Below are positions 7,719 to 15,690 of a stretch of 18,345 nucleotides of DNA, one piece after another. The position numbers and the translations under genes are program-made. The notes beneath the pieces are model-generated. The model was given only the letters and a program-made list of their open reading frames with translations, did not search any database and was not told the origin of the DNA. The DNA comes from ANME-2 cluster archaeon (GTDB lineage Archaea > Halobacteriota > Methanosarcinia > Methanosarcinales > Methanogasteraceae). The stretch is from assembly GCA_003601535.1 (NCBI GenBank), contig PIXW01000061.1, positions 1 through 18,345 of the forward strand, given 5' to 3'. Each line of letters opens with the position of its first letter. The stretch's first letter is position 1.

Positions 7719-8711
7719 TCATTCACAGCAGATCCCGCTCTCTGCCAATAATTTCCGCGCATACGTACGCTCGCTCTCTGTGAGCGATCTGTTGATCTCA
7801 GGGTATTTATACGCAAGATACATCGGTCGGTACTGAAACATCAGATTGAACCTGACCCGTGGTATATGCTCGCGCACCCACTCGATGATCGGCTGCGTGC
7901 AGCATTCGATATGCCCTGGCAGCACAAGCTGCCGCAGCAGGATCTCAGAATCATCATAAGCACCTGTGAAGTTTCTTGTGACGGTGTCCCAGTAATGATC
8001 GGCATTCGAGTATCTCTTTGCACATGCATCGTTTCCATATTTGAAATCAGCAAGATAGACATCTACGACACCAGAGAGGAGTTTTGCAGCTTCTTCCGAG
8101 TGATACATATTCGAATTCCAGATTACCGGGGTGTTTACCTTCATCGCAGCAAGAATGCGCAGTATGGTATGGAGATGCGGTGTAGGCGTTACAAAGTTCA
8201 GATTCCTTGCGCCAAGACCGCGTCTTGATGCAATAATTCTTGCAACATCCTCGGGGAGTATCGGCATTCCCAGATCCGGGTTAGTCGAGATCTCCCAGTT
8301 CTGACAGTACACGCACGAAAAGACGCAGCCCGACAGAAAAATCGTGTGTGATGGTACCAGTTCCGGCTCCTCCCCGTAATGGAGGAACTCGGATGAGTAT
8401 CTTGAAACCGCACCGATCCTGCAGTACCCGATCTTTCCTTTCTTCCGGTTTACACCACATCTCCGGTCACAGAAATGGCAGTTTCCGAGTATGCGATCTG
8501 CAATCACATTTTTAAGATCAAGTAAGGATTTCTCTTCCGGTTTTTTGATTTTTTCCACCCGGTTGAATTCGCGCATCGCGTCATCGTGGATGCTCCAGAG
8601 ATCACTCAGCGGCGCATCGAGATCGTAATCGACAGGAATCTTCTTCGCAATCAGAAATCGTGCCTGTTCAATGCCGGCAGAGACACGGGGATATCTCATG
8701 AGGGTGTTCAT
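7719..8711 (-). CDS. Radical SAM protein, PflA-like (COG1313 type)
   Basis: About 330 aa. The radical SAM cluster is C129-x3-C133-x2-C136 in SGCVFSCVYCQNWEIS. An N-terminal four-cysteine motif (C78, C81, C85, C97 in CHFCDRRCG...GYCRIG) precedes it, as in PflA-related proteins annotated as pyruvate formate-lyase activating-enzyme homologues. The TIM-barrel body continues through VTPTPHLHTIL and LADFKYGND. The true target is unknown; there is no glycyl-radical enzyme here. The frame is open 54 codons further upstream, but ATG 8711 gives MNTLMRYPRVSAGIEQA, leaves a divergent spacer, and sits 22-29 nt after a TTTACAAA box, so a leaderless message is likely. It ends 26 bp from the orc1/cdc6 stop. 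Confidence 0.88.
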   Translation of the reverse strand: MNTLMRYPRVSAGIEQARFLIAKKIPVDYDLDAPLSDLWSIHDDAMREFNRVEKIKKPEEKSLLDLKNVIADRILGNCHFCDRRCGVNRKKGKIGYCRIGAVSRYSSEFLHYGEEPELVPSHTIFLSGCVFSCVYCQNWEISTNPDLGMPILPEDVARIIASRRGLGARNLNFVTPTPHLHTILRILAAMKVNTPVIWNSNMYHSEEAAKLLSGVVDVYLADFKYGNDACAKRYSNADHYWDTVTRNFTGAYDDSEILLRQLVLPGHIECCTQPIIEWVREHIPRVRFNLMFQYRPMYLAYKYPEINRSLTESERTYARKLLAESGICCE

Positions 8712-8732
8712 AAACACCGTGTTGACTGATGG

Positions 8733-8740
8733 TTTGTAAA
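8733..8740 (-). promoter_or_regulatory. TATA-like box for the radical SAM gene
   Basis: TTTACAAA on the minus strand lies 22-29 nt upstream of the chosen ATG at 8711, which predicts leaderless transcription. It supports 8711 over the longer open frame. Pattern evidence only. Confidence 0.4.
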
Positions 8741-8760
8741 CATTGCCTGATCGATCATCA

Positions 8761-8768
8761 TTAAATAC
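8761..8768 (+). promoter_or_regulatory. TATA-like box for the NifH-like operon
   Basis: TTAAATAC ends 23 nt before the ATG at 8791, with no Shine-Dalgarno in front of that ATG. The spacing suggests that transcription starts at or within a base or two of the start codon (leaderless). Confidence 0.5.
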
Positions 8769-8790
8769 TATAGCAGCATAAGTAACGGAT

Positions 8791-9027
8791 ATGAACCCAG
8801 ACTTACCCGAACTTAGAAGTACTGTGGATGCTTGCGAAAAGGATTTTTCAGAATCCTCTAAATCGATATCCATTCTAAAGGAAGAGGACTATCCTGATAC
8901 AGAGGCATATCTTGTAGATTTTTACGAGCGCATTCATGGTTTTCTGGACAGAACGAACGATCTGATCACCGCATATCGGGAGTATATAGCTGTACTTGAG
9001 AAGGTATGTACAGAACAAGAAGAATAG
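8791..9027 (+). CDS. Small acidic helical protein preceding NifH-like gene
   Basis: A 78-aa protein I do not recognise. It is acidic and almost wholly helical in appearance ([39 protein letters not shown]), with cysteines near residues 15 and 73, no signal peptide and no membrane segment. Its last 22 bases overlap the start of the NifH-like gene, so the two are probably translationally coupled. A TATA box directly upstream makes it the first gene of the unit. A partner or adaptor of the ATPase is possible, but that is inference. Confidence 0.65.
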   Translation: MNPDLPELRSTVDACEKDFSESSKSISILKEEDYPDTEAYLVDFYERIHGFLDRTNDLITAYREYIAVLEKVCTEQEE

Positions 9028-9809
9028 CGATCTATGGAAAAGGCGGGATTGGCAAGTCCAGCACCGCCTCGAATGTTGCAGCAGCGTGTGCTGATATGGG
9101 ATACTCGGTCACGATCATCGGATGTGACCCGAAGAGCGATTCATCGATCACACTGCTAAGTGGCAGACGAATTCCAACGGTAATGGATTTGATGCGGCAG
9201 AAAGTGGAGCTATGCGAGGAAAATGTGGTTTATGAAGGATACAAAGGCGTCAAATGTGTTGAGGTTGGCGGACCGGAACCAGGCGTTGGCTGCGCCGGCA
9301 GAGGAATCATCGTTGCGATGACAGCGCTGCAGAAGATCACAGCAGCGATCAGGGACAGTGATCTTGTGATCTATGATGTACCAGGGGATATCGTGTGCGG
9401 TGGCTTTGCAGCGCCAATCCGAAAAGGTCTTGTGAGCGAGGCATACATTCTTTCATCAGGAGAGTACATGCCAATCTACGCTGCAAACAACATCTGCAAG
9501 GGACTTCAGACATTGAAGATGCCGCTCAGTGGTGTAATCTGCAATTCGAGAAATGTTCCACGAGAAAAAGAGATTATAACCGAATTTGCATCGGAAATTG
9601 GAAGTAGACTCGTCGCATTCATCCCGAAGGCTGATATCGTGCAGGATTGCGAACGAGAAGGGTTCTCTGTGATCGAGAAGAGACCGGATTCCGCTATCGC
9701 GGATGTGTACCGGGAGCTTGCGACATCGATCATGAACTGCGAAGAAACAGCGATACCAGTTCCGATGGAGGACACCTGTCTGCGTGGACTACTCAGGCTC
9801 AAGGTGTAG
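9006..9809 (+). CDS. NifH-family ATPase, CfbC-like
   Basis: A 267-aa dimeric P-loop ATPase of the nitrogenase iron-protein family. The P-loop is GKGGIGKS (11-18), with GCDPKSDSS as switch region. Two cysteines to hold an interdimer 4Fe-4S cluster are C96 (GVGCAGRG) and C131 ([13 protein letters not shown]). [19 protein letters not shown] resembles CfbC, the reductase partner that delivers electrons to CfbD in coenzyme F430 synthesis, more than true NifH. No nifD/cfbD-like gene is in the window; it sits between a 78-aa protein and a 322-aa REase-like protein. It may be cfbC with its partner elsewhere, or a paralogue serving another reductase. The family call is firm; the CfbC role is tentative. 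Confidence 0.85.
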   Translation: MYRTRRIAIYGKGGIGKSSTASNVAAACADMGYSVTIIGCDPKSDSSITLLSGRRIPTVMDLMRQKVELCEENVVYEGYKGVKCVEVGGPEPGVGCAGRGIIVAMTALQKITAAIRDSDLVIYDVPGDIVCGGFAAPIRKGLVSEAYILSSGEYMPIYAANNICKGLQTLKMPLSGVICNSRNVPREKEIITEFASEIGSRLVAFIPKADIVQDCEREGFSVIEKRPDSAIADVYRELATSIMNCEETAIPVPMEDTCLRGLLRLKV

Positions 9810-10778
9810 ATGATGGATAAACAGATCTTACTCGATCTTCTCATAAATATTCTAAAATCGCAGGGGTACGATACGACTCCTGAAATCGATCTTCCTGGGA
9901 TCGATCTGGTTGTGGAGAATGATGGAGAGATAACCTGTATTCAGTATGGACTGGTAGAGAACGATCTTCGGTATTTTGCAGACATCGTACAAGGGTCGTA
10001 TGGTGCTCTGTTCATATCCGATGAGATCAGCGAATGGATGGCATTCTTTGCGGATCAATACGGCATCAGAACATGGGACCGTGCTGAACTTGAGATTCGT
10101 ATCGGAAAAGCAATTCTTGCAGAGGCGGAAGGCATCCGGTACGATTTTCTGGAGGGTCAGAAGAATCTGGAAGATCAGAAGAAGATGCCGGACACAACCG
10201 AGATCGTTTCTGATCCGCATGACATGCTGCAGTTGCGATGTGCTCCCATACGTGTGGATGAAAAACGTGCTATGGCAACCGCGAAAGGGCTTGTCAGCGG
10301 TATAACGAATATCGTTATCGAATTTGTACCATTCTGGAATTATAAATATGTCATTGATACATATCAGCAGTATAAAATGAAGGCGGTGCATATATCGTCC
10401 GAAGATTCGTCCGCAATCAACGCATTAAATAAACAGAAACACGAATACCTGAGAGAGATACACGACCAGATATCTATTCCCTCTCAGAATTATGAGATAA
10501 AGAGTGCTGTCCTGACAAAGGATGAGGTTGAGAACGAGATATTAAGCGATGCGATTGCGAGCAACACAAAAACCATAGCCTTCACCAGCACATCAGGCGA
10601 TACCATCATAACCGAGCAAAAGACGGTAAAACCAAGATCAAAGGACATCAATCTCGATGTGGAACTGGTCTATCTGCCGGTCTGGGAGGTTAAGGGCGCA
10701 AATCACAACATCATGATCGATGCATACACTGGAAGTGTCATGACCGAGCCGGTTGACGATGATGTTGAGTTTCTGTGA
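9810..10778 (+). CDS. REase-fold-like protein with repeated C-terminal domain
   Basis: A 322-aa protein that starts immediately after the NifH-like stop (ATG at 9810 or 9813). Residues 1-105 look like an Mrr-type restriction-endonuclease fold: helix LLDLLINILKSQGYD, then GIDLVV (D32) and strand ITCIQYG, where the canonical E-x-K is C43-I-Q45. It is therefore probably catalytically dead. After an acidic linker (110-140) come two similar strand motifs, FVPFWNYKYVIDTY (172-185) and YLPVWEVKGANHNIMIDAYT, the latter resembling PepSY-type ends. There are no membrane segments. I do not know its function; operon position suggests it acts with the NifH-like ATPase. Confidence 0.7.
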   Translation: MMDKQILLDLLINILKSQGYDTTPEIDLPGIDLVVENDGEITCIQYGLVENDLRYFADIVQGSYGALFISDEISEWMAFFADQYGIRTWDRAELEIRIGKAILAEAEGIRYDFLEGQKNLEDQKKMPDTTEIVSDPHDMLQLRCAPIRVDEKRAMATAKGLVSGITNIVIEFVPFWNYKYVIDTYQQYKMKAVHISSEDSSAINALNKQKHEYLREIHDQISIPSQNYEIKSAVLTKDEVENEILSDAIASNTKTIAFTSTSGDTIITEQKTVKPRSKDINLDVELVYLPVWEVKGANHNIMIDAYTGSVMTEPVDDDVEFL

Positions 10779-10828
10779 TCAACTATAGCGAAAATTGCTG
10801 TTCCGCCAACCGAACGCGCGTGGATGTA

Positions 10829-11722
10829 TCACCATCCCCGCGTCTGCAGAACCTCATTTTCGGAAAGCATCCTGATATCGATCCCCTTCATCTGCTCTCC
10901 GAGACCTTTTGAGATCTCTGCAAGAACGTCCGGTTTGTCATAGTTATTAACAGCTGCAACGATCGCATTCGCCATCTTTTCCGGATTTTCTGCTGTAAAA
11001 ATCCCCGAACCAACGAAGACGCCGTCTACACCAAGATACATCATCAGTGCAGCATCGGCAGGAGTTGCCACGCCTCCTGCAGCAAAGTTCACAACAGGCA
11101 GCCGCTGGAGTTTCGCTGTCTCCATAACCAGTTCTGCTGGTGCCTCGATCTCCCGCGCCACCTTGATCAATTCCTCGTTATTTTTGCCTTTCAGTGATCG
11201 AATGCTGCCCATGATCAGCTTCGTATGCCGAACTGCCTCCCGGACGTCCCCGGTACCTGCTTCGCCCTTTGTTCTGATCATCGCAGCACCCTCGGCAATG
11301 CGGCGCAGTGCCTCGCCGAGATTGCGGGCACCACAGACGAACGGCACTGTGAATTCAGTTTTATCGATATGGAACTCGTCAGCAGGCGTCAGCACTTCCG
11401 ATTCATCGATCATATCAGCGCCGATCGCCTCAAGGATCCGTGCCTCCACGGTGTGTCCGATCCGTGCTTTTGCCATTACAGGAATGCTCACCGAATCGAT
11501 GATCTCGCAGACGATCTGCGGGTCAGCCATCCTTGCAACACCGCCCTCTCGCCTGATATCGGATGGCACCGCATGAAGCGCCATAACAGCAACTGCGCCA
11601 GCCGCCTCTGCGATCTCTGCCTGCTCTGGTGTTGTCACGTCCATGATGACTCCACCTTTCTGCATGGCAGCAAACCCTCGTTTTAACAGTTCAGTTCCGC
11701 GTCTGAGTTCGTTTAAATCCAT
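10829..11722 (-). CDS. pdxS: Pyridoxal 5'-phosphate synthase, synthase subunit
   Basis: Builds PLP from ribose 5-phosphate, glyceraldehyde 3-phosphate and ammonia supplied by PdxT, which is not in this window. The 297 aa match the family length. Active-site residues visible are D28 ([11 protein letters not shown]), K85 ([10 protein letters not shown]) and K152 ([11 protein letters not shown]), with the phosphate loop at [13 protein letters not shown] and [15 protein letters not shown] five bases upstream of the ATG fixes the start. It is coupled to the 76-aa gene upstream, whose stop codon overlaps this Shine-Dalgarno sequence. Confidence 0.97.
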   Translation of the reverse strand: MDLNELRRGTELLKRGFAAMQKGGVIMDVTTPEQAEIAEAAGAVAVMALHAVPSDIRREGGVARMADPQIVCEIIDSVSIPVMAKARIGHTVEARILEAIGADMIDESEVLTPADEFHIDKTEFTVPFVCGARNLGEALRRIAEGAAMIRTKGEAGTGDVREAVRHTKLIMGSIRSLKGKNNEELIKVAREIEAPAELVMETAKLQRLPVVNFAAGGVATPADAALMMYLGVDGVFVGSGIFTAENPEKMANAIVAAVNNYDKPDVLAEISKGLGEQMKGIDIRMLSENEVLQTRGW

Positions 11723-11727
11723 ATATT

Positions 11728-11733
11728 CACCTC
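11728..11733 (-). promoter_or_regulatory. Shine-Dalgarno GAGGTG for pdxS
   Basis: GAGGTG lies five bases before the pdxS ATG and overlaps the TGA stop of the upstream 76-aa gene (11732-11734). This arrangement suits re-initiation or coupling. Confidence 0.7.
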
Positions 11734-11962
11734 ATGAAGTATAGCTCATATAATTTTTGTCCCTGTTCCCAAATCGTTTCTCAACCTTATCAATCAGAGT
11801 GAATAACCGCTCTTCGAGTTCATCGAATGTCAGTTCATTGCTGTGCAAACTGATCTCAATATCGCCGACCGATACCGTGATTCCATTGTCCAGTTGCACG
11901 TTAGATATGAGTTCACCCAGTAGTTGCGTCTGTTCTTCTTCGTCACACACATTTATCACCAT
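11732..11962 (-). CDS. Small hypothetical protein coupled to pdxS
   Basis: A 76-aa acidic protein I cannot assign. A beta-rich core (NGITVSVGDIEISLHSNELT) is followed by a helix with coiled-coil character (FDELEERLFTLIDKVEKRF). Its stop overlaps the pdxS Shine-Dalgarno, nine bases before the pdxS ATG, so the two form an operon. There is no Shine-Dalgarno before its own ATG, but a CATAAATC box lies 22-29 nt upstream, which supports a leaderless start and a genuine gene. Confidence 0.65.
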   Translation of the reverse strand: MVINVCDEEEQTQLLGELISNVQLDNGITVSVGDIEISLHSNELTFDELEERLFTLIDKVEKRFGNRDKNYMSYTS

Positions 11963-11983
11963 TCAGGTAGCCATGCATCGCTC

Positions 11984-11991
11984 GATTTATG
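11984..11991 (-). promoter_or_regulatory. TATA-like box for the 76-aa gene and pdxS
   Basis: CATAAATC on the minus strand is placed 22-29 nt upstream of the ATG at 11962, consistent with leaderless transcription of the two-gene pdxS operon. Confidence 0.45.
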
Positions 11992-12056
11992 TAGCAGGAG
12001 TAATTAAACCTTATGATCACCCCGTTACAGGTTACGTTACTCCAACAAACCAAACG

Positions 12057-12064
12057 TTTATAAA
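12057..12064 (+). promoter_or_regulatory. TATA box for the DUF3160 lipoprotein gene
   Basis: TTTATAAA, inside the perfect palindrome GTTTATAAAC (12056-12065), lies 26-33 nt upstream of the ATG at 12090. It predicts a leader of only a few bases at most. Three GTTAC repeats lie just upstream (12024-12040). Confidence 0.6.
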
Positions 12065-12089
12065 CCAGGCAATCCCGATAGAATCCATA

Positions 12090-14411
12090 ATGAGGAATAC
12101 ATTTTTGATACTTATTATTCTATCAATAGTTCTCAGCGGTTGCGTCGATCAGGAACCACAGGAACCGATTCAACCGGAACCGATCCGGCAGATCAAAACA
12201 GAGCCGATCAATCTATCCGGTGTCCCGGCAGAAAATATGGATTTTGTTAAATATTACTCATTACAGCCACTGGATATCACGTTGAACGTTCCTCAATACA
12301 AGTTACCGTTACAGATAGATCAAATTTCAAACTATGATTCATTCTCCGGAAAAATTCCTCTCAGGAGCGATGCTCTGAATTTACTGGAAGAGAACGGATT
12401 TGTGGTGATAGACAATCCTTTCAATCCGAAGGAAGAGGATATCATCCAGCCATACAACACACTCACGGATAACGAAGTTCCGATCTTCATCACCACTGAC
12501 TCGCTGCTACACCTCTATCACATCCAGTTCGATGAGACGTTGCGGCAGATCGAGGAGAGGGAATTTTACGATCTGATCTGGAAGATCAGCGAGCAATTAC
12601 TGAACGATTCAATAAAATCTTATGAAAATAGTGATGGAGAGCTAAAAGAAGCATCAAGAAGAGATGTTGCATACTTTTCGGTCGGATTAAGTCTGCTAAA
12701 GCCAAAGTCGAAACAGGTCTGCCAGAGCGAGCACGAATGGGAATGTGGCGATGCTTATTTTAAAAAAGAAGACCTGAAGCATTATAGTTTTGAGGTTCCA
12801 TCGTTTGTTAAGGGTGATGTTGAAGCCGAATTGAGGTTGATAGACAAGCATTCCGGATTCTCAGAGTCCCCCATCTTCATCTATAAGGAGGATTATTCCC
12901 AGTATGTTCCGAGAGGTCACTATACAAGGTCAGAAAAGTTAAAGAATTACTTCAGAGCGCTTATGTGGTACGGAAGGATCAGCATGCTCCTCAAGGGCTC
13001 GGATAATGTATCTGCTGATGCGCTCATCGGAGCAGAGGATGCGAGAATCCAGACGATGGGTGCATGCCTGATAGCATCCGAACTCGCTATAGACGGGGAA
13101 CTCATGGATAAATGGGATCGAATATACTCGGTGACTGCATTTTATGTGGGGTTCTCCGATGATCTGGGACCTTATGAGTACATCGATGCACTGAACTCTG
13201 TTTTTGGAGGTTCGTTTGACCCAGATGACCTGAACAAAGAGACGATCGAAGAATTGAAAGCAGAACTGGCAGCATACAGGTCGCCAGAAATATACGGCGG
13301 AACAGGGGCGTATGAAATATCGCCGCCATTTACCCCTGAGCAGGCTGATCAGTGCCTTCTAAGCACCAAAGGATTCCGGCTGATGGGTCAGCGATTCATC
13401 CCTGATTCGTATATGTTCACGAATCTTGTCGGCACATATACCGGCGTCTATCAGGGAGATAAAGAGCCATTCACGCTCGTTATCGATGGTGCCGGAAGAT
13501 CGGTCAGGGGATTTCCTCGCGGTCTCGATGTGATGGCGCTCATTGGATCGAACCGGTCGAGGGAGTTACTGGACGAACTGGATGATTCCAATTATACGAA
13601 GTATGACCGCCAGTATGGCAAACTGAAGGATGAATTCGACTCGTTTGATTATACAGACTGGAACAAGAATCTCTACTGGTCATGGTTATTCGCATTAAAG
13701 CCTCTCCTCGATGATCATGGCGCTGGCTATCCGACATTTATGCAGACCGGTGCATGGCAGGACCGGGAATTGACCACATCACTGGCATCGTGGACAGAAC
13801 TACGTCATGACACGATCCTCTATGCCAAACAGAGTTATACCATGAAGGCTACGAGTATGTATATACCATCTGAAGAGAAACCTGCTGTCGGATATGTTGA
13901 GCCGGTTCCGGAGTTCTACAACCGGTTGCTTGCGCTAACACGGATGACGAACAACGGTTTGAGCGATATGGATGTTCTGGATGGATCAGCAGAGCGCAGA
14001 CTCGATAACCTCGAAAGCATACTTGAGAGACTCGTAGAGATATCATCGAAGGAACTGGAGAATAAGAAACTCTCTGATGATGATTACGATTTTATAAAGA
14101 ACTTTGGCGATAACCTGGATGGGGTCATCGCTGATGTTGATGATAAGGCAAAGAAGACGACGATTGTTGCTGATGTGCATACCGATGGCAATACCGGACA
14201 GGTTCTGGAGGAAGGTGTGGGATACGTCGATCTGATTGTCGTTGCATACAAACTTCCTGATGGGAGAATCCTCGCAGGAGCGGGTCCGGTTATGAGCTAC
14301 TACGAGTTCAAGCAGCCAATGGATGACAGACTCACCGATGAGAGGTGGAGAGATCTGCTGGATGCGAACCCGCCTCAGAAACCGGAATGGGTATCGAACT
14401 TTGCTGAATAA
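12090..14411 (+). CDS. DUF3160 family lipoprotein
   Basis: A 773-aa exported protein of unknown function in family DUF3160. From ATG 12090 it has a lipoprotein signal: a short N-terminus (MRNTF), a hydrophobic stretch, and lipobox LSGC with C18 as the lipidation site, then a proline/glutamate-rich tether (QEPQEPIQPEPI). Family signatures are ITTDSLLHLYHIQFDETL in the N-terminal part, KGFRLMGQRFIPDSYMF in the middle, and ASWTELRHDTILYAKQSY towards the C-terminus, closing with VDLIVVAYKLPDGRILAGAG. The frame is open upstream to about 11757, but that DNA is the reverse of the 76-aa gene and the promoter. The PyrK-like gene starts two bases after its stop. It probably sits on the outer face of the membrane. 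Confidence 0.9.
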   Translation: MRNTFLILIILSIVLSGCVDQEPQEPIQPEPIRQIKTEPINLSGVPAENMDFVKYYSLQPLDITLNVPQYKLPLQIDQISNYDSFSGKIPLRSDALNLLEENGFVVIDNPFNPKEEDIIQPYNTLTDNEVPIFITTDSLLHLYHIQFDETLRQIEEREFYDLIWKISEQLLNDSIKSYENSDGELKEASRRDVAYFSVGLSLLKPKSKQVCQSEHEWECGDAYFKKEDLKHYSFEVPSFVKGDVEAELRLIDKHSGFSESPIFIYKEDYSQYVPRGHYTRSEKLKNYFRALMWYGRISMLLKGSDNVSADALIGAEDARIQTMGACLIASELAIDGELMDKWDRIYSVTAFYVGFSDDLGPYEYIDALNSVFGGSFDPDDLNKETIEELKAELAAYRSPEIYGGTGAYEISPPFTPEQADQCLLSTKGFRLMGQRFIPDSYMFTNLVGTYTGVYQGDKEPFTLVIDGAGRSVRGFPRGLDVMALIGSNRSRELLDELDDSNYTKYDRQYGKLKDEFDSFDYTDWNKNLYWSWLFALKPLLDDHGAGYPTFMQTGAWQDRELTTSLASWTELRHDTILYAKQSYTMKATSMYIPSEEKPAVGYVEPVPEFYNRLLALTRMTNNGLSDMDVLDGSAERRLDNLESILERLVEISSKELENKKLSDDDYDFIKNFGDNLDGVIADVDDKAKKTTIVADVHTDGNTGQVLEEGVGYVDLIVVAYKLPDGRILAGAGPVMSYYEFKQPMDDRLTDERWRDLLDANPPQKPEWVSNFAE

Positions 14412-14413
14412 TC

Positions 14414-15172
14414 ATGAAACCGATCGATGTAAGGATCGTTGATATCAGAGAAGAGACCCCATCAGTACGATCGTTTGTTTTTGACCGGTCATTCGATTTT
14501 ACACCTGGTCAGTATGTCATGGTCTGGATCAGGGGCGTTGACGAGGTTCCGATGTCGCTATCCGATCACAACATGATCACGGTGCAACGGGTGGGGGATG
14601 CGACCTCTGCGCTCTTTAAACTCGTTACTGGAGATACTGTTGGAATCAGGGGGCCCTACGGCAGGGGTTTTGATATCCACGATCCGTTATTGATCGTTGC
14701 AGGAGGAGTCGGCGCTGCGCCGCTTGCCCCGCTTGCAGAGGCAGCGCATGAGATGGGGTGCGATGTGCTGACGCTGCTTGGCGCACGGACACGCGATGAA
14801 CTCCTGTTTGAGCATAGATTCAGAGATGCAGGGACGATCAGAATCGCAACCGACGACGGCTCTGCAGGATTCCACGGAAGGGTTACCGATCTGCTGGATG
14901 AAGCGGCAGATCGATACGTATGTTCCTGCGGTCCTGAACCGATGATGTACGCTCTCCTTTCGATGCTGGATGAGAGCGCGCTCGATTGCGCCCAGTTCAG
15001 TCTGCACCGGTACATCAAGTGCGGACTCGGAATCTGCGGAGCATGCTGCACCGACCCATCAGGATACCGGGCGTGCACGGATGGACCTGTATTCTATGGC
15101 AGCGAACTGGCCGGCTCTGAGTTTGGCAGGTACAGGCGTGGGGCTGATGGGGCCAGGATCAGTATCGCATGA
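14414..15172 (+). CDS. pyrK: PyrK-like FAD/2Fe-2S electron-transfer subunit
   Basis: A 252-aa protein of the dihydroorotate dehydrogenase electron-transfer family, which passes electrons between PyrD's FMN and NAD. The N-terminal FAD barrel has FTPGQYVMVWI and VPMSLSDHN (46-53), where ferredoxin reductases carry RxYS. The NAD domain has VAGGVGAAPLAPL (95-107) and CSCGPEPMM (170-178). The C-terminal 2Fe-2S ligands are C203, C208, C211/212 and C221 in KCGLGICGACCTD...ACTDGPVF. No pyrD is adjacent; instead the gene is joined to a DUF3160 lipoprotein gene with a 2-bp gap. A related flavin reductase for another partner is possible. Confidence 0.87.
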   Translation: MKPIDVRIVDIREETPSVRSFVFDRSFDFTPGQYVMVWIRGVDEVPMSLSDHNMITVQRVGDATSALFKLVTGDTVGIRGPYGRGFDIHDPLLIVAGGVGAAPLAPLAEAAHEMGCDVLTLLGARTRDELLFEHRFRDAGTIRIATDDGSAGFHGRVTDLLDEAADRYVCSCGPEPMMYALLSMLDESALDCAQFSLHRYIKCGLGICGACCTDPSGYRACTDGPVFYGSELAGSEFGRYRRGADGARISIA

Positions 15173-15690
15173 ACACAGACTAAACCTAAACCCGGCGGTG
15201 CACACACCACGATCGTTTGCGGTAGGACCGGAAAAAAGCGGCAGAGCTCGTAGCGCGACATCCGATGATGAAGCGGATCATTCCTTCCGGTATCAGCGTC
15301 AATGGGGCTGCTGGTGGTGGGAAGACAACGGCAAAGGTGCTGCGCTCTGACGCAAGGGGGAATCTCCGCCTCTTGATCTCATCAGGCACCGTCAGCACAG
15401 GAACTGCGCATCATAACAACCGTGGGAGACTTTCTGGCTGGGGAATCGATGAGGCGCGAGTTAAATGAGATGCTTGCGGAGGCGATGGGGTGGTAGGGGC
15501 GGGGTGGCGCATAAGTATGCTGCCGTCTGGTTTATGGTAATGTGCTCCCATCAGCCAAGCGTTGAGCGCGCCCGTCCAGAGTGTTCGACATCGCAACATC
15601 CGATTACGATCAGCACAGTGTTTTTTGTGTTTGTACCGTGCATGTGAGTATCCGCGAAATCTTCTGTCTCCGATGAGATGGGTGATAGGA
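15173..15690. other. Stretch without an intact gene; possible gene remnants
   Basis: About 520 bp after pyrK with no ORF I would call a gene. On the plus strand a P-loop-like peptide GISVNGAAGGGKTTAKVL (from about 15288) begins in one frame. A C-terminus-like peptide, TTVGDFLAGESMRRELNEML, ends at TAG about 15497 in another frame, with a stop codon between the two. This could be a frameshifted relic of a small nucleotide-binding protein, but I cannot name the parent. A guanine-rich tract lies at 15487-15507. The rest (15510-15690) shows nothing recognisable. Confidence 0.3.

Noticed and set aside
6500..7720. Replication origin next to orc1/cdc6
   Set aside because: No repeated ORB-like motifs or AT-rich unwinding stretch beside the gene; the flanks are coding or only a few dozen bases.
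9006..9809. True nitrogenase iron protein (nifH)
   Set aside because: No nifD/nifK/nifE/nifN nearby, and the [18 protein letters not shown] region looks more like CfbC-type proteins than nitrogenase NifH.
11757..12089. 111-codon N-terminal extension of the DUF3160 protein
   Set aside because: It overlaps the 76-aa gene on the other strand and the TATA box. The lipoprotein signal begins at 12090.
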